From: an uncultured Desulfobulbus sp.
GTDB taxonomy: Bacteria > Desulfobacterota > Desulfobulbia > Desulfobulbales > Desulfobulbaceae
Assembly (NCBI RefSeq): GCF_963664075.1
Contig: NZ_OY760916.1
Span: forward strand, 2,606,001-2,670,000
Length of the DNA stretch: 64,000 nt
Direction: 5' to 3'
A program made the position numbers and the translations under genes. Every line of letters starts with the position of its first letter. The stretch's first letter is position 1. Below are positions 55,358-63,982 of this stretch, piece by piece. The notes under the pieces are model-generated. The model was not told the origin of the DNA. It did not search any database and saw only the letters and a program-made list of their open reading frames with translations.

Positions 55358-55660
55358 TCGCTGTGCGCCTCAAGTAGGAGTGGAAAACTCCCCTCAACTG
55401 ATGCAAGCAAGGGGCTTTGGGGGATATTTCCTTCTCTGAGGCCTTACGTTTGCGACCCCTCCCGCCCCTCTTGAATCAAAAAGCCCTCAACGTACACCTG
55501 GATCTGGGATGACAACAATTCCAACAAGCGTGAGGGAGCCTTTATCCTGCGTTTCCCCCAAATCCCCCTAACCAATCCTTTTTCCACAAGATTGCACCTT
55601 CTTGAACCAGGTTGAAGATTCTCACAAGAAATGCTCACGTAGACAGAGAGGAGTTCTATC
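55358..55660. other. Intergenic region, nothing recognised
   Basis: These 303 bases between the coiled-coil gene and the rhodanese operon have no supported gene. The promoter of the rhodanese operon should lie here but was not recognised. Confidence 0.4.
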
Positions 55661-56776
55661 ATGGACAACAGTCATCACCTCACTCGAAACCTGCTGATAT
55701 TCACTCTGCTGCTTCTAGGCCTGGTCTGGTCGCTCGCGCTTGCTCAAGTCGAGCAGTCAACATCCCGCTACCCTGCCGATAACCTGCTTGTAAGCCCAGA
55801 CTGGCTTGCCCGCCAGAGCGATGATCAGCATCTGGTTATTGTGGATGTAAGAAATGACGGAGTATTTGACGGACGTATGATTCCTGGGGCCATTCGCTTG
55901 CCCTGGTCAAAAATGCGGTATAACAACACCGGCATCAATGAGGGGAGTTTGTTTGTCGGCGCAGCTCAGGCACAAAAAATTCTTGGCGAACATGGCATCG
56001 GTCGAACCGATACGGTGGTCTTGTATGATTCTGTGCAAGAAGACGGTGGGGCAACCGCCTCCTACCTCTTTCTCGTTCTCGATTACCTCGGGCATGAACG
56101 GAAAATGATTCTGGAAGGAGGGATCGATGCCTGGATTCAGGCTGATCATCAGCTTGCCTCCCGCCCTCGGGATTTGAGTCCGATTCTCTACCAGGCCCCC
56201 ATGGCCGAAATCAAGCGTCGGATCATGATCTCTGGAAGAGACATCTACGAGCGGCTGGATGATCCGCATTATCAGATCGTCGATGTCCGTTCCAGCGATG
56301 AATACCTTGGCAACAAAGGCACTCGTGACCTCCAGGGCAACGGACTCAAACTTGGCCACATTCCCACAGCTGTCAACATTCCCTACTCCGATGTCTGGAA
56401 GAGCAAAGAAGAAAAACTCTTCAAATCCTACAACGAGCTCCAGGAACTCTATCGGGGACTCGATCCGGAAAAGACTATCATTGTCTACTGTAATTCAGGC
56501 AGACGAAGTTCCTTTGTCTTTTTTACCCTGCAGTTGATGGGGTTTGACAAAATCAGTTCCTACGAAGCGTCGTGGAAGCAGTGGGGAAAACCAGCTAATT
56601 TTTATCCGGTGACAACGAGGGCAAGTGACTTTATCGGGAATGAAAAACCGGACTCACACGCTTCAGCCCCAGACACAAAGCCCCATCAACCCCAATCCAA
56701 AGATGCCACCTCCACCAAGAGCGGCACAACACAGGATGATCAACCTACCGGTGGCTATGTATCATGCGGAGGATAA
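55661..56776 (+). CDS. Periplasmic two-domain rhodanese
   Basis: The 371-residue protein has a signal peptide (residues 1-28). The first rhodanese domain (about 40-170) has LVIVDVRNDGVFDGRMIPGA but TVVLYDSVQED where the active-site Cys loop should be, so it appears inactive. The second (about 195-325) has YQIVDVRSSDEYLG and the active loop VYCNSGRRSS with Cys near residue 276. Such enzymes move sulfane sulfur from thiosulfate or a persulfide. A Pro/Ser/Thr-rich tail ends in SCGG. GAGGAG precedes the ATG. The following genes encode sulfur-carrier permeases, which supports a role in sulfur trafficking. Confidence 0.88.
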   Translation: MDNSHHLTRNLLIFTLLLLGLVWSLALAQVEQSTSRYPADNLLVSPDWLARQSDDQHLVIVDVRNDGVFDGRMIPGAIRLPWSKMRYNNTGINEGSLFVGAAQAQKILGEHGIGRTDTVVLYDSVQEDGGATASYLFLVLDYLGHERKMILEGGIDAWIQADHQLASRPRDLSPILYQAPMAEIKRRIMISGRDIYERLDDPHYQIVDVRSSDEYLGNKGTRDLQGNGLKLGHIPTAVNIPYSDVWKSKEEKLFKSYNELQELYRGLDPEKTIIVYCNSGRRSSFVFFTLQLMGFDKISSYEASWKQWGKPANFYPVTTRASDFIGNEKPDSHASAPDTKPHQPQSKDATSTKSGTTQDDQPTGGYVSCGG

Positions 56777-56780
56777 GAAG

Positions 56781-57320
56781 ATGCAAAAGAGACCAGATCG
56801 CTCTCCCCAATCATACTGGCCATGGCAACCCGCAGCCTTTGCCTTGGCCGGGATTATTATCTTTATCTTCGCTACATTCGGACCACCTGCCTCCTCCTCC
56901 GGGTTCATTTCAACCTTAAAGGGGATATGGATGGAAATCGCTCCAGAATATGCCGCAGCCAAACAGCACTACCAGATGATCCCGGGACCCGGGTCCTGGA
57001 TCTTTACCTTTGTCCTCGGAATGGCTATCGGCGGCTTTATCGGCGGCCGGACATTCCCCAAGCCCATAGTTGATGTTCCCGGGATCTGGCGTCAGCGATT
57101 TGGCCCCTCCCGAAGAAAACGGTACGCAGCGACCTTTGTTGGTGGATTTCTCATACTTTTTGGCTCCCGCCTGGCAGGTGGCTGCACCCTTGGTCTGTTT
57201 ATCTCCGGCTCCACCCAGCTGGCCGTCTCAGGAATTTATTTTGGTGTCCTTATTTTTGGCTCGGCAATGTTGACGGCCAGGTTTGTTTTTCGTCAAAAAT
57301 CAACGGAGAATAAGTCATGA
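56781..57320 (+). CDS. YeeE/YedE-family sulfur carrier, first half
   Basis: From the ATG at 56781 (GGAGG eight bases before) the product is 179 residues with about four membrane spans. The conserved Cys lies in RLAGGCTLGLFISGS, the motif of YeeE/YedE proteins that import thiosulfate. Like many members, the transporter is split into two genes. The second half overlaps by four bases. It starts four bases after the rhodanese stop. Confidence 0.87.
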   Translation: MQKRPDRSPQSYWPWQPAAFALAGIIIFIFATFGPPASSSGFISTLKGIWMEIAPEYAAAKQHYQMIPGPGSWIFTFVLGMAIGGFIGGRTFPKPIVDVPGIWRQRFGPSRRKRYAATFVGGFLILFGSRLAGGCTLGLFISGSTQLAVSGIYFGVLIFGSAMLTARFVFRQKSTENKS

Positions 57321-57847
57321 CACTGCTCTTCATCGGACTTTTTTCAGGTATCGCCTTTGGGTTCGTCATTCAACGGGTTGGAGCCACCGATCCAGACCGG
57401 ATGGGGCGGGCACACCTCATGCTGGACCCGGACATTCCACGTTTTATGCTTACCGCCGTTATCCTGTCTGCGATTGGCCTTTTTGGCCTGGAAGCCGTTG
57501 GTGTCGGGCGAACAATGATCCTGCCACTCAGCCTTGTCGCCACAACGATTGCCGCGCTTCTCTTTGGTGTTGGCTGGGGCCTTTGCGGCTACTGCCCCGG
57601 CACAACCTGGGCAGCAGTGGGCGAAGGGAGGATCGATGCCATTTTCGCCCTGCTTGGGGGCATGTGCGGTGCAGCTCTGTTTGCACAGATGCACGAAATA
57701 CTGATCCCCCTGCTCTACTCTCCGACCAATATTGGTCAGCTAACGCTTGCAGACCTGGTTGGCAGTCCAACAATCGCCCTCCTGGCTCTCATAGTTGTCT
57801 TTTCTGCTGCAATATGGGGAATTGGAAGGTTCTGGCATGAAGGCTAA
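57317..57847 (+). CDS. YeeE/YedE-family sulfur carrier, second half
   Basis: The 176-residue membrane protein starts at an ATGA overlap. It has about four spans and the second conserved Cys motif, GVGWGLCGYCPGTTWAAVGEG. Together with the preceding subunit it would form one YeeE-like pore for thiosulfate or another small sulfur species. Confidence 0.88.
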   Translation: MTLLFIGLFSGIAFGFVIQRVGATDPDRMGRAHLMLDPDIPRFMLTAVILSAIGLFGLEAVGVGRTMILPLSLVATTIAALLFGVGWGLCGYCPGTTWAAVGEGRIDAIFALLGGMCGAALFAQMHEILIPLLYSPTNIGQLTLADLVGSPTIALLALIVVFSAAIWGIGRFWHEG

Positions 57848-58457
57848 CGTACCCGTGCCGCAGGTGGTGGCGCTGCTCTGTTGTCTCTTCGGCACCTTGG
57901 GAAATACACTCTATGCCGAAACGACCACATCGCTGACAGCAATGGTGCCACGGGGATATCAACAAACCGTGGAGATACAGGTGGCAGACCAGGTCCTGTC
58001 GTTTGGACCCTTTGTTGGCTACTACTTCAAACCCACCCAGGTGCCAGACACATCGCGTCTCGAATTTCTATGTTTCAACGAACGCGGATTCTACACAAAA
58101 GACAAGCCAGCCAATACCCTCCTCTATAGCGGTAGCGCCGTTTTCCAAGTACTGGAATCCTCGTTGCAGCCGATCCCCATGACGGGGCAACGAATCGTGC
58201 CTCTCTTTTTTGCGGATGCACCTGAACCATGGAAGCAGGCACGTCCAGAGCCACAGGAGATGTTCATTCACTTTCACTCGGCGCACAACGCACAAGGGGC
58301 GGTCTATGCGGGGTTCTGGCTTGCCCACCAGGCTGAAGCGACCTTTACCTATGACATGGGAGGCAGGATTGGCCCGCAGAGCCCTCTGTATCATACAGTA
58401 AAGGCGGGACCAGATCGTGATTTTGCTCGCATTATCGAGTTTGACCATGGCGCCTGA
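57837..58457 (+). CDS. Periplasmic protein of unknown function in the sulfur operon
   Basis: The ATG at 57837 lies 11 bases before the preceding stop and gives a 206-residue protein with a signal peptide (cleavage after LYA, about residue 27). The body is beta-rich and has VLSFGPFVGYYFKPTQVP, then IVPLFFADAPEPWKQARP and YDMGGRIGP. No family was recognised. Its tight coupling to the rhodanese and YeeE genes suggests a role in handling periplasmic sulfur. Confidence 0.7.
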   Translation: MKANVPVPQVVALLCCLFGTLGNTLYAETTTSLTAMVPRGYQQTVEIQVADQVLSFGPFVGYYFKPTQVPDTSRLEFLCFNERGFYTKDKPANTLLYSGSAVFQVLESSLQPIPMTGQRIVPLFFADAPEPWKQARPEPQEMFIHFHSAHNAQGAVYAGFWLAHQAEATFTYDMGGRIGPQSPLYHTVKAGPDRDFARIIEFDHGA

Positions 58458-58530
58458 CTACATCCCCTCTGCCATGCACCACATCAGCAGCCGCTACAAA
58501 CATAACCTTGCAACGAAAATAAATGAGGAC

Positions 58531-58546
58531 AGGCAAAAGAATTGCA
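58531..58546 (+). promoter_or_regulatory. Candidate sigma-54 promoter before a 56-residue gene
   Basis: AGGCAAAAGAATTGCA has GG at 58532-58533 and GC at 58544-58545 with correct spacing and a perfect TTGCA half. It lies 83 bases before the ATG at 58629. Confidence 0.5.
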
Positions 58547-58628
58547 AATATGTCGCATAACAGTGAGCCTATCTGGCAACAATTTCCATTCATGTACGCA
58601 AAAACCAGATTTTCGAGAGAGGTTCGTC

Positions 58629-58799
58629 ATGAAAGAAAGTAAAGCAACACAAGCCGAAGACATTCTGGAAAAAACCTTTGATTACCTGAATCAGATGCTC
58701 AATGAATCCAAAGAAAAAGAAAAATCAACCGAGAAAGCACAACGTGGTGGGGAGAAAAAAAGCAGTGCGGCTGCGCAGACACCTGACCGGTCCTGTTGA
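58629..58799 (+). CDS. Small hydrophilic protein, 56 residues
   Basis: The protein starts MKESKATQAEDILEKTFDYL and becomes a Lys/Glu/Ser-rich tail ending AQTPDRSC. It is predicted helical at the N-terminus and disordered after. A GAGAGG lies upstream of the ATG. No family was recognised. Length and position behind a sigma-54-like site are the main support. Confidence 0.55.
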   Translation: MKESKATQAEDILEKTFDYLNQMLNESKEKEKSTEKAQRGGEKKSSAAAQTPDRSC

Positions 58800-58881
58800 C
58801 CGCCCACCGCTCGTTCTCCATTGTTCGCCTTTTGAAAGCGGATAAAGGGGGCAGAAAACAGGGGGCAGCCCGGAGGATATA

Positions 58882-59586
58882 GTGAAAAGAGTCCTTGTTA
58901 CAGGCAGTAATCGAGGGATCGGAGCAGAGTTTGTCCGACAGTACCTGGAGACGGGATGGCGGGTCTATGCAACCTGTCGTCGTCCGGCGGAGGCCAATGC
59001 TCTGCATCAGCTGGCCAAGCTTCATACCAGACTGTCGGTGCATCGACTCGATATAACAAATGCAGAGGATCTGAATGCTATCACGCAGCAGTTCGCCGGC
59101 GCGCCCCTTGATCTATTAATCAACAGCAGTTCTGTATTTTTTGATACCGAAAAAACAAGATTGGAGCACATTGACTATGAGCACTGGCTTCGCACCTTTG
59201 AAGTCAATACATTAGGAACCATGCGGGTGATAGAGGCGGTGCTTGATAGTTTGAAAGCAGGAGAAAACGGCATAAACCTGATTGTCGTTCTCTCCCATCT
59301 TCCCGGCAGCAATGTGCATTTGGACACGTCATCGGGCCTGTATTACAATTCCAGTAAAGCCGCAATGAACTCCGCCATGCAAGACATCACCTCTGACCTG
59401 GAGCGGCTAAAAATTGGTCTTGTAACACTGTACCCCGGCCTGGTAATAAGTCGAGGCAACGCAACGGGCACCATCTCTACAAAGCAAAGTGTCCTTGGCA
59501 TGCGCCAGGTGATAGACAACTACTCACCGCCTAAGCACAATGGCCGTTTTTTCACCTATGAAGGAACGGAAATTCTTCATTTCTAG
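58882..59586 (+). CDS. Short-chain dehydrogenase/reductase
   Basis: A GTG start with a CGGAGG site gives a 234-residue SDR. The cofactor motif is TGSNRGIGAEFVRQYL, followed by the usual adenine-site RLDITNAEDL, NSSS in place of NNAG, and the catalytic YYNSSKAAMNSAMQ with Tyr and Lys. The Ser of the triad is probably in VVLSHLPGS. The C-terminus is short. The substrate is unknown. Confidence 0.9.
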   Translation: MKRVLVTGSNRGIGAEFVRQYLETGWRVYATCRRPAEANALHQLAKLHTRLSVHRLDITNAEDLNAITQQFAGAPLDLLINSSSVFFDTEKTRLEHIDYEHWLRTFEVNTLGTMRVIEAVLDSLKAGENGINLIVVLSHLPGSNVHLDTSSGLYYNSSKAAMNSAMQDITSDLERLKIGLVTLYPGLVISRGNATGTISTKQSVLGMRQVIDNYSPPKHNGRFFTYEGTEILHF

Positions 59587-59797
59587 TCCACAAAGCCTAC
59601 TTCTTCCGCATTTTTTACAAATCCCCACACGTTTCCCCCAGGGAACAATAATAGAGTCTTGAACAACTAGATTGTTTAATCGAAGACACAAAACATGCGG
59701 AAAATTTTACCGAAGTTATATAACTGATGTTCAGATAATATTTTTCAGCAGAACGCCAAGATTGGAAAAAAGATATTATCCAAGATTCATAGAAGAC

Positions 59798-60403
59798 TTA
59801 AGCTTCAGAATGCTTGTCATCTGTACAGACAGGGCACAGCTGGAGCTCTGATTTTTTAATGAACACTTTTCCGTGATATTCATCTAATCTATGCCACCTG
59901 TTATCTTCACCGAGGATCTTGCTACAGCCGCAACAAATAGGTAAGTAGGTTTCCAGGGTGGAGATTTTATCCAAAGCGTCGTTGAGATCGCAAAGAAGAT
60001 CATTCTTTTCCTGCAGAAAACGTTTTCGGTCAACCCCATAGTGAATAGCTCTTTGCAGGGAAGCGCAGGAAACATTTCGACACTCAAGATAATCCTGAGC
60101 ACCATAGTGGAGATAGAGCGAGGCCAGTTTATTCTGATCCTCACTATCGGCTATAATAATAATTGCTGCCTCCGGCAGAGTGGCTATGATTGTTCGCAGG
60201 GTATTGAAACCTTGGGAGTCAGGGAGCTCGCAATTCAGAAGCACCACATCGATATCATAGTGAGGAATAAGCCCAACACTATGCGCAAGAGATTCCGCTT
60301 CAATGATCGAGGTCGTTATCTCTTCCGTTGTCTCCAGTGCCTTTTTTATCTGTTTTCTGCTGGCTTCATTGCCTTCAATTATAAGAGTGGTCAGTTGGTT
60401 CAT
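59798..60403 (-). CDS. Response regulator with a non-phosphorylatable receiver and a C-terminal Cys motif
   Basis: The 201-residue protein has a receiver fold, but the phospho-acceptor Asp is Asn (DVVLLNCELPDSQG). The acidic pocket is changed (IIEGNEA), the switch Thr is Ala (IIIIADSED), and the conserved Lys is missing (GAQDYLECRN). After a helical linker (about 125-150) the end has CCGCSKIL and LCPVC, a CxxC...CxxC element often found after receivers or kinases and probably metal-binding. It should act without phosphorylation, perhaps by protein contact. It is divergent from the sigma-54 regulator at 60699. Confidence 0.82.
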   Translation of the reverse strand: MNQLTTLIIEGNEASRKQIKKALETTEEITTSIIEAESLAHSVGLIPHYDIDVVLLNCELPDSQGFNTLRTIIATLPEAAIIIIADSEDQNKLASLYLHYGAQDYLECRNVSCASLQRAIHYGVDRKRFLQEKNDLLCDLNDALDKISTLETYLPICCGCSKILGEDNRWHRLDEYHGKVFIKKSELQLCPVCTDDKHSEA

Positions 60404-60698
60404 AAAGATACATTATTTAACGTGCCTGAGGAGTAAGGTTTCAACCGATTTCTTGCAAGTTATATACTCAACACCGTATTAATAGTAAAGAAATGAGAAA
60501 AAATCATTGAACGACTGAGGCCCCACCTCTCATCCAGCATCCTTTGGTGAGACAGTCCCAGACGATTTCGTCTCAGAGATGCTCTCTTTCATTATTTATA
60601 TCAAACTTCTTGCATCACTGGACGAGCAGGCTACTGTCTGATAAAACAAGACAAATAGTTCAAGGCCCCTTATTAGAATTCGCAAGAGAAACACCATA
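60404..60698. other. Divergent intergenic region between two regulators
   Basis: About 295 bases hold no gene. No clear sigma-54 site or operator was recognised between the two divergent regulator genes. Confidence 0.4.
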
Positions 60699-62156
60699 GT
60701 GCTTTCGATTCTCATAATTGATGAACATCCAGCTATTGCTGCGTCTCTCAAAGACCTGGAAAACAAGCTGGACATTGTGCTTTTTGCCGCTCATTCGCTT
60801 TCCCAAGGGTTTACACTGGGAGAGCGGAAAGCGGTTGATGTCATTTTCATGCGCGATGTCATCGCAGGCGTGTCTTCTGGCGACGCCCTCAACGACTTCC
60901 AGCAAATTCTTCCCGGAGCAGAAATACTACTCTACTCCGATAGGGGAGACGAACAGCAGGCGGAAAATGCCCTGAACAGTGGTGTCTGGGATTATGTTGT
61001 CTCTCCCAACCTTGAGCAAACCTTGCCCGATATCCTGCGTCGTGTCATCAGGTACTGCCGCAATAAAAAAGAAGATTTCGAAACCAAAGAAGAGGCGCTC
61101 CGGCAGCAACTCCAGCATTACGGCATTATCGGATCAAGTTCAACCATGCAAAACTGCTTAAATCTGGTTGCCAAACTGGGGCAATCGGATGCAAGTGTGC
61201 TCATCAACGGCGAAACCGGCACCGGCAAGGAGCTGTTTGCCTCAGCCATCCATAATATCAGCAAGCGAAATGGAAAAAAACTTGTCGTCGTCGACTGTGC
61301 AGCTCTGCCGACCACACTTGTTGAATCAATCCTTTTTGGGCATGTCCGAGGCTCTTTTACCGGAGCAGAAAAAACACAACAAGGTCTCATAAAAAAAGCA
61401 GATGGGGGGACACTCTTTCTGGATGAAGTTGCTGAGATGCCCCTGGAAATTCAAAAAAAATTTCTGCGGGTTCTGCAAGAGATGAACTTTTACCAGGTGG
61501 GCAGCACCACACCCCAGAAAAGTGATTTCAGGCTGATTGCAGCGACGAATAAGGATCTTGAAACCATGGTCGCAGAGGGACGCTTTCGCAAAGATCTTCT
61601 CTTTCGTCTCAAGACCTTTCAGCTGGAATTACCCCCCCTGCGTAATCGAAAAACTGATATAACAGAGTTAGTCTACCATTTACGGCTGCTTTATTGTCGC
61701 AAACATAAACTAAAAAAGAAAAAGCTAACCACAGATTACCTCGCCATCCTCAATAGATACGAATGGCCAGGCAATGTACGAGAACTGTTTCAGGCTGTTG
61801 AATTTTCACTTGAGAGCGCCCAGCAAAGTGAAATTATCGACACCCCGCACCTCCCCGTCAATATCCGTCTGGCAGTGACCAAGAAGTCCATGCAGGAGAT
61901 CGCAGAGCACACGGATAAATGCCAAGACACAGAGCTTCCGGACCAGCTCTCGGCAATGCCAACTATGAAGGAGGACCGGGAACTGGCTGTGGAAAAGCAG
62001 GAAAAACGGTATCTACAGCGGTTGTTGCAGCTTTCTGAGGGTCATATCAAGAAATGTTGTGAAACATCCGGCCTTTCACGCTCACGGCTTTATTATTTGA
62101 TGAAAAAACATGGCTTGAACAAAAACTCTTCTCTATTGACTTCAACAGAAAAATAA
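60699..62156 (+). CDS. NtrC-type sigma-54 activator with degenerate receiver
   Basis: A GTG start gives 485 residues. The N-terminal domain is receiver-like (LIIDEHPAIAASL), but the acceptor strand reads DVIFMRDVIAGVSSG, with Arg or a shifted Asp at the usual position. The AAA+ domain has GETGTGKELFASAIHN, the sigma-54 contact loop as [19 protein letters not shown] and the [10 protein letters not shown] sensor. A Fis-type helix-turn-helix ends the protein (CCETSGLSRSRLYYLMKKHG). It should open sigma-54 promoters; a matching site lies just downstream at 62487. The paired kinase is not in view. Confidence 0.9.
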   Translation: MLSILIIDEHPAIAASLKDLENKLDIVLFAAHSLSQGFTLGERKAVDVIFMRDVIAGVSSGDALNDFQQILPGAEILLYSDRGDEQQAENALNSGVWDYVVSPNLEQTLPDILRRVIRYCRNKKEDFETKEEALRQQLQHYGIIGSSSTMQNCLNLVAKLGQSDASVLINGETGTGKELFASAIHNISKRNGKKLVVVDCAALPTTLVESILFGHVRGSFTGAEKTQQGLIKKADGGTLFLDEVAEMPLEIQKKFLRVLQEMNFYQVGSTTPQKSDFRLIAATNKDLETMVAEGRFRKDLLFRLKTFQLELPPLRNRKTDITELVYHLRLLYCRKHKLKKKKLTTDYLAILNRYEWPGNVRELFQAVEFSLESAQQSEIIDTPHLPVNIRLAVTKKSMQEIAEHTDKCQDTELPDQLSAMPTMKEDRELAVEKQEKRYLQRLLQLSEGHIKKCCETSGLSRSRLYYLMKKHGLNKNSSLLTSTEK

Positions 62157-62610
62157 CCCCTAAGGGCTTCAAGAAAATTTCTTCTCTCCACCTTTTGACA
62201 TCGCCAAAAGCCCCCATTTGCCCTGCATGACAGGACTAAATCTTCTCATAAAAGACTGAACCTCGCCGATTCAACGCACTTTCCGTTTCAGCCTTCATCC
62301 TCTTCATACTTCATCGCCGCCTAATTCCTTTGGGTCATAGACAGTCAGCGTAACAGCGCCTTACCGTTCGAAGCGCTGGTGTTAAAGCAAAAGCGGATGT
62401 CACTTTTTCTGTACAGAAATCACTTTGCCCTACACACAACAGCGAAACAGAATTGCCAACTCACTCTCATTGGCAAAAGGAATACCTGGCATACAGTGTG
62501 CATATTCCGTTGTAGGCCGAAGAGATCGCCAGAGAGTTAACGTTGGCCTTGAGATTTTGCTTATCTACCAAAACACAAGCTCGATACTTGCTCAAGCAAA
62601 GGAGATGAAT
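62157..62610 (+). other. Leader of the secreted coiled-coil gene
   Basis: This 454-base gap holds no gene. Its one recognised element is the sigma-54-like promoter at 62487. Confidence 0.45.
62487..62502 (+). promoter_or_regulatory. Candidate sigma-54 promoter before the coiled-coil gene
   Basis: TGGCATACAGTGTGCA has GG at 62488-62489 and GC at 62500-62501 with correct spacing; the -24 half TGGCAT is perfect and the -12 half GTGCA has one change. It lies 109 bases before the ATG at 62611 and directly downstream of a sigma-54 activator gene. Confidence 0.55.
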
Positions 62611-63084
62611 ATGAAACGTCAAAAAGCTATGGATATCGCACGGGCTCTTCACCTGCCTTCTGTCGCATTTGCTGTAGTCATTCCACTGGCACTGGCTTGG
62701 CTGGTTCTGGTTTCGCCAGCTCTTGCCCAAACAGAAAATTCTAATGTGGGCAAAGAGGTTAATGAAGCAGTCGAGGCTATTGGTCAGTACTCCATAGAAC
62801 AAAAAGATGCGGCTCTTGCAGACGCTCACAAACTGATGAATAAGCTCGACAAACGCATTGAGGTTTTAGAGGCAAAAATAAAAGAAGGGGCGCAGGAAAA
62901 ATATAGTTCCTCCCTAGAAACACTGAAACAAAAGCGAAAAGAACTCTCAAAGCAGTACGCATCTCTGAAAGCCAGTTCCGGCGATGTCTGGGATGAAATG
63001 AAACAGGGCTTTTCCAATGCCTACGATGCACTCACCCGTTCATGGGACAACATAGAAGAAGATCTCGCCAACGACGACGCATAA
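62611..63084 (+). CDS. Exported coiled-coil protein (paralogue of the one at 55067)
   Basis: AAGGAG lies six bases before the ATG at 62611. The 157-residue product has a hydrophobic signal or anchor (residues 18-38, VAFAVVIPLALAWLVLVSPA, cleavage after ALA). The rest is a long charged helix with heptads (HKLMNKLDKRIEVLEAKIKE, TLKQKRKELSKQYASLK), ending DVWDEMKQGFSNAYDAL and an acidic tail. This end is shared with the cytoplasmic protein at 55067. It probably sits in the periplasm as a rod-like, apolipoprotein-like helix bundle. The function is unknown. Confidence 0.78.
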   Translation: MKRQKAMDIARALHLPSVAFAVVIPLALAWLVLVSPALAQTENSNVGKEVNEAVEAIGQYSIEQKDAALADAHKLMNKLDKRIEVLEAKIKEGAQEKYSSSLETLKQKRKELSKQYASLKASSGDVWDEMKQGFSNAYDALTRSWDNIEEDLANDDA

Positions 63085-63228
63085 CTCTATTTTTTACAAT
63101 ACGTTCCACCATCAGAACATAACAGCATAAACCACATTTTTTGTCCTGTTCCAGCACAAAAAAATCGAGGGCTCCTGGCCCCGGAATGCGAGCAATCACG
63201 CTCCGTTTGCACCCCATAAGGAGGCACC

Positions 63229-63603
63229 ATGCCAGAAAGAAACCAGATTTACAAATGTGAAGCATGCGGAAACATCGTCGAAGTACTCCACGGTGGAGAA
63301 GGAGATCTTGTATGCTGTGGTGACAACATGGTGCTCATGGCCGAAAACACCCAGGATGAAGGCAAAGAGAAACATGTCCCTGTCGCGGAGGCCGCCCCTG
63401 AGGGCATCCTGGTAAAAGTTGGCGCCAATCCACACCCTATGGAAGAAAAACATTTTATTGAGTGGATTGAAATTATTGACGGTGAAAGCTCGCAGAGGCA
63501 ATTTCTCAAACCGGGCCAATCGCCTGAGGCAATTTTTGGCTGCGCCAAAGAAGGTGTCACCATGCGGGAGTACTGTAATATTCATGGATTGTGGAAAGGC
63601 TGA
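63229..63603 (+). CDS. dfx: Desulfoferrodoxin (superoxide reductase)
   Basis: The 124-residue protein is a two-iron desulfoferrodoxin. The N-terminal desulforedoxin-like centre has C10, C13, C29 and C30 ([14 protein letters not shown]). The catalytic Fe(His)4Cys centre follows with EKHVP (Glu47, Lys48, His49), [13 protein letters not shown], and CNIHGLW. It reduces superoxide to peroxide without making oxygen, as needed by anaerobes. AAGGAGG precedes the ATG. No rubredoxin gene adjoins it. Confidence 0.96.
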   Translation: MPERNQIYKCEACGNIVEVLHGGEGDLVCCGDNMVLMAENTQDEGKEKHVPVAEAAPEGILVKVGANPHPMEEKHFIEWIEIIDGESSQRQFLKPGQSPEAIFGCAKEGVTMREYCNIHGLWKG

Positions 63604-63700
63604 TCACTTTGCATTGAAGGGGAAGAGCCTCTTCCTTTTCAACCTACTTTTACCGGCGAACAATAACCTTGTATCCGTGGTCGTGGCTGGTCGCTGAACA

Positions 63701-63717
63701 GTGTGCTTTATGCACAC
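63701..63717 (+). other. Hairpin in the csp leader
   Basis: GTGTGC (63701-63706) pairs with GCACAC (63712-63717) around a five-base loop, ending 20 bases before the csp start codon. Confidence 0.5.
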
Positions 63718-63737
63718 AATGACAAGGAGTAGTTATA

Positions 63738-63938
63738 ATGGCAGAAGGAACTGTAAAATGGTTTAACGATTCAAAAAGATTTGGTTTTATCGAGCAAGAC
63801 GGTGGCAAAGATGTGTTTGTACATCATACGGCCATTCAGGGGCACGGGTTCAAATCTCTTGAAGAAGGTGCTCGCGTCAGCTTTGAGGTGGTAGATGGCG
63901 ACAAGGGCCCGTCGGCGCAGAATGTCGTGAAGATCTGA
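63738..63938 (+). CDS. cspA: CspA-family cold-shock protein
   Basis: The 66-residue protein is a single cold-shock domain: [20 protein letters not shown] with RNP-1 as KRFGFI rather than KGFGFI, and RNP-2 as DVFVHHTA. It ends [11 protein letters not shown]. It binds single-stranded RNA and DNA as a chaperone. AAGGAG precedes the ATG. Its sequence is close to the C-terminal domain of the helicase at 35610, which may share an origin. Confidence 0.95.
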   Translation: MAEGTVKWFNDSKRFGFIEQDGGKDVFVHHTAIQGHGFKSLEEGARVSFEVVDGDKGPSAQNVVKI

Positions 63939-63952
63939 TTATTAAGATTCGC

Positions 63953-63982
63953 CATCCCCCCTCACACAAGGTGGGGGGGATG
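63953..63982. terminator. Possible terminator after csp
   Basis: CATCCCCCC (63953-63961) pairs with GGGGGGATG (63974-63982). The stem is strong but is followed by A rather than T on the plus strand, so termination in the csp direction is uncertain. Confidence 0.4.

Noticed and set aside
63190..63215. Sigma-54-like site before desulfoferrodoxin (TGGCCCCGGAATGC)
   Set aside because: Spacing between GG and GC is one base short, which normally abolishes activity.
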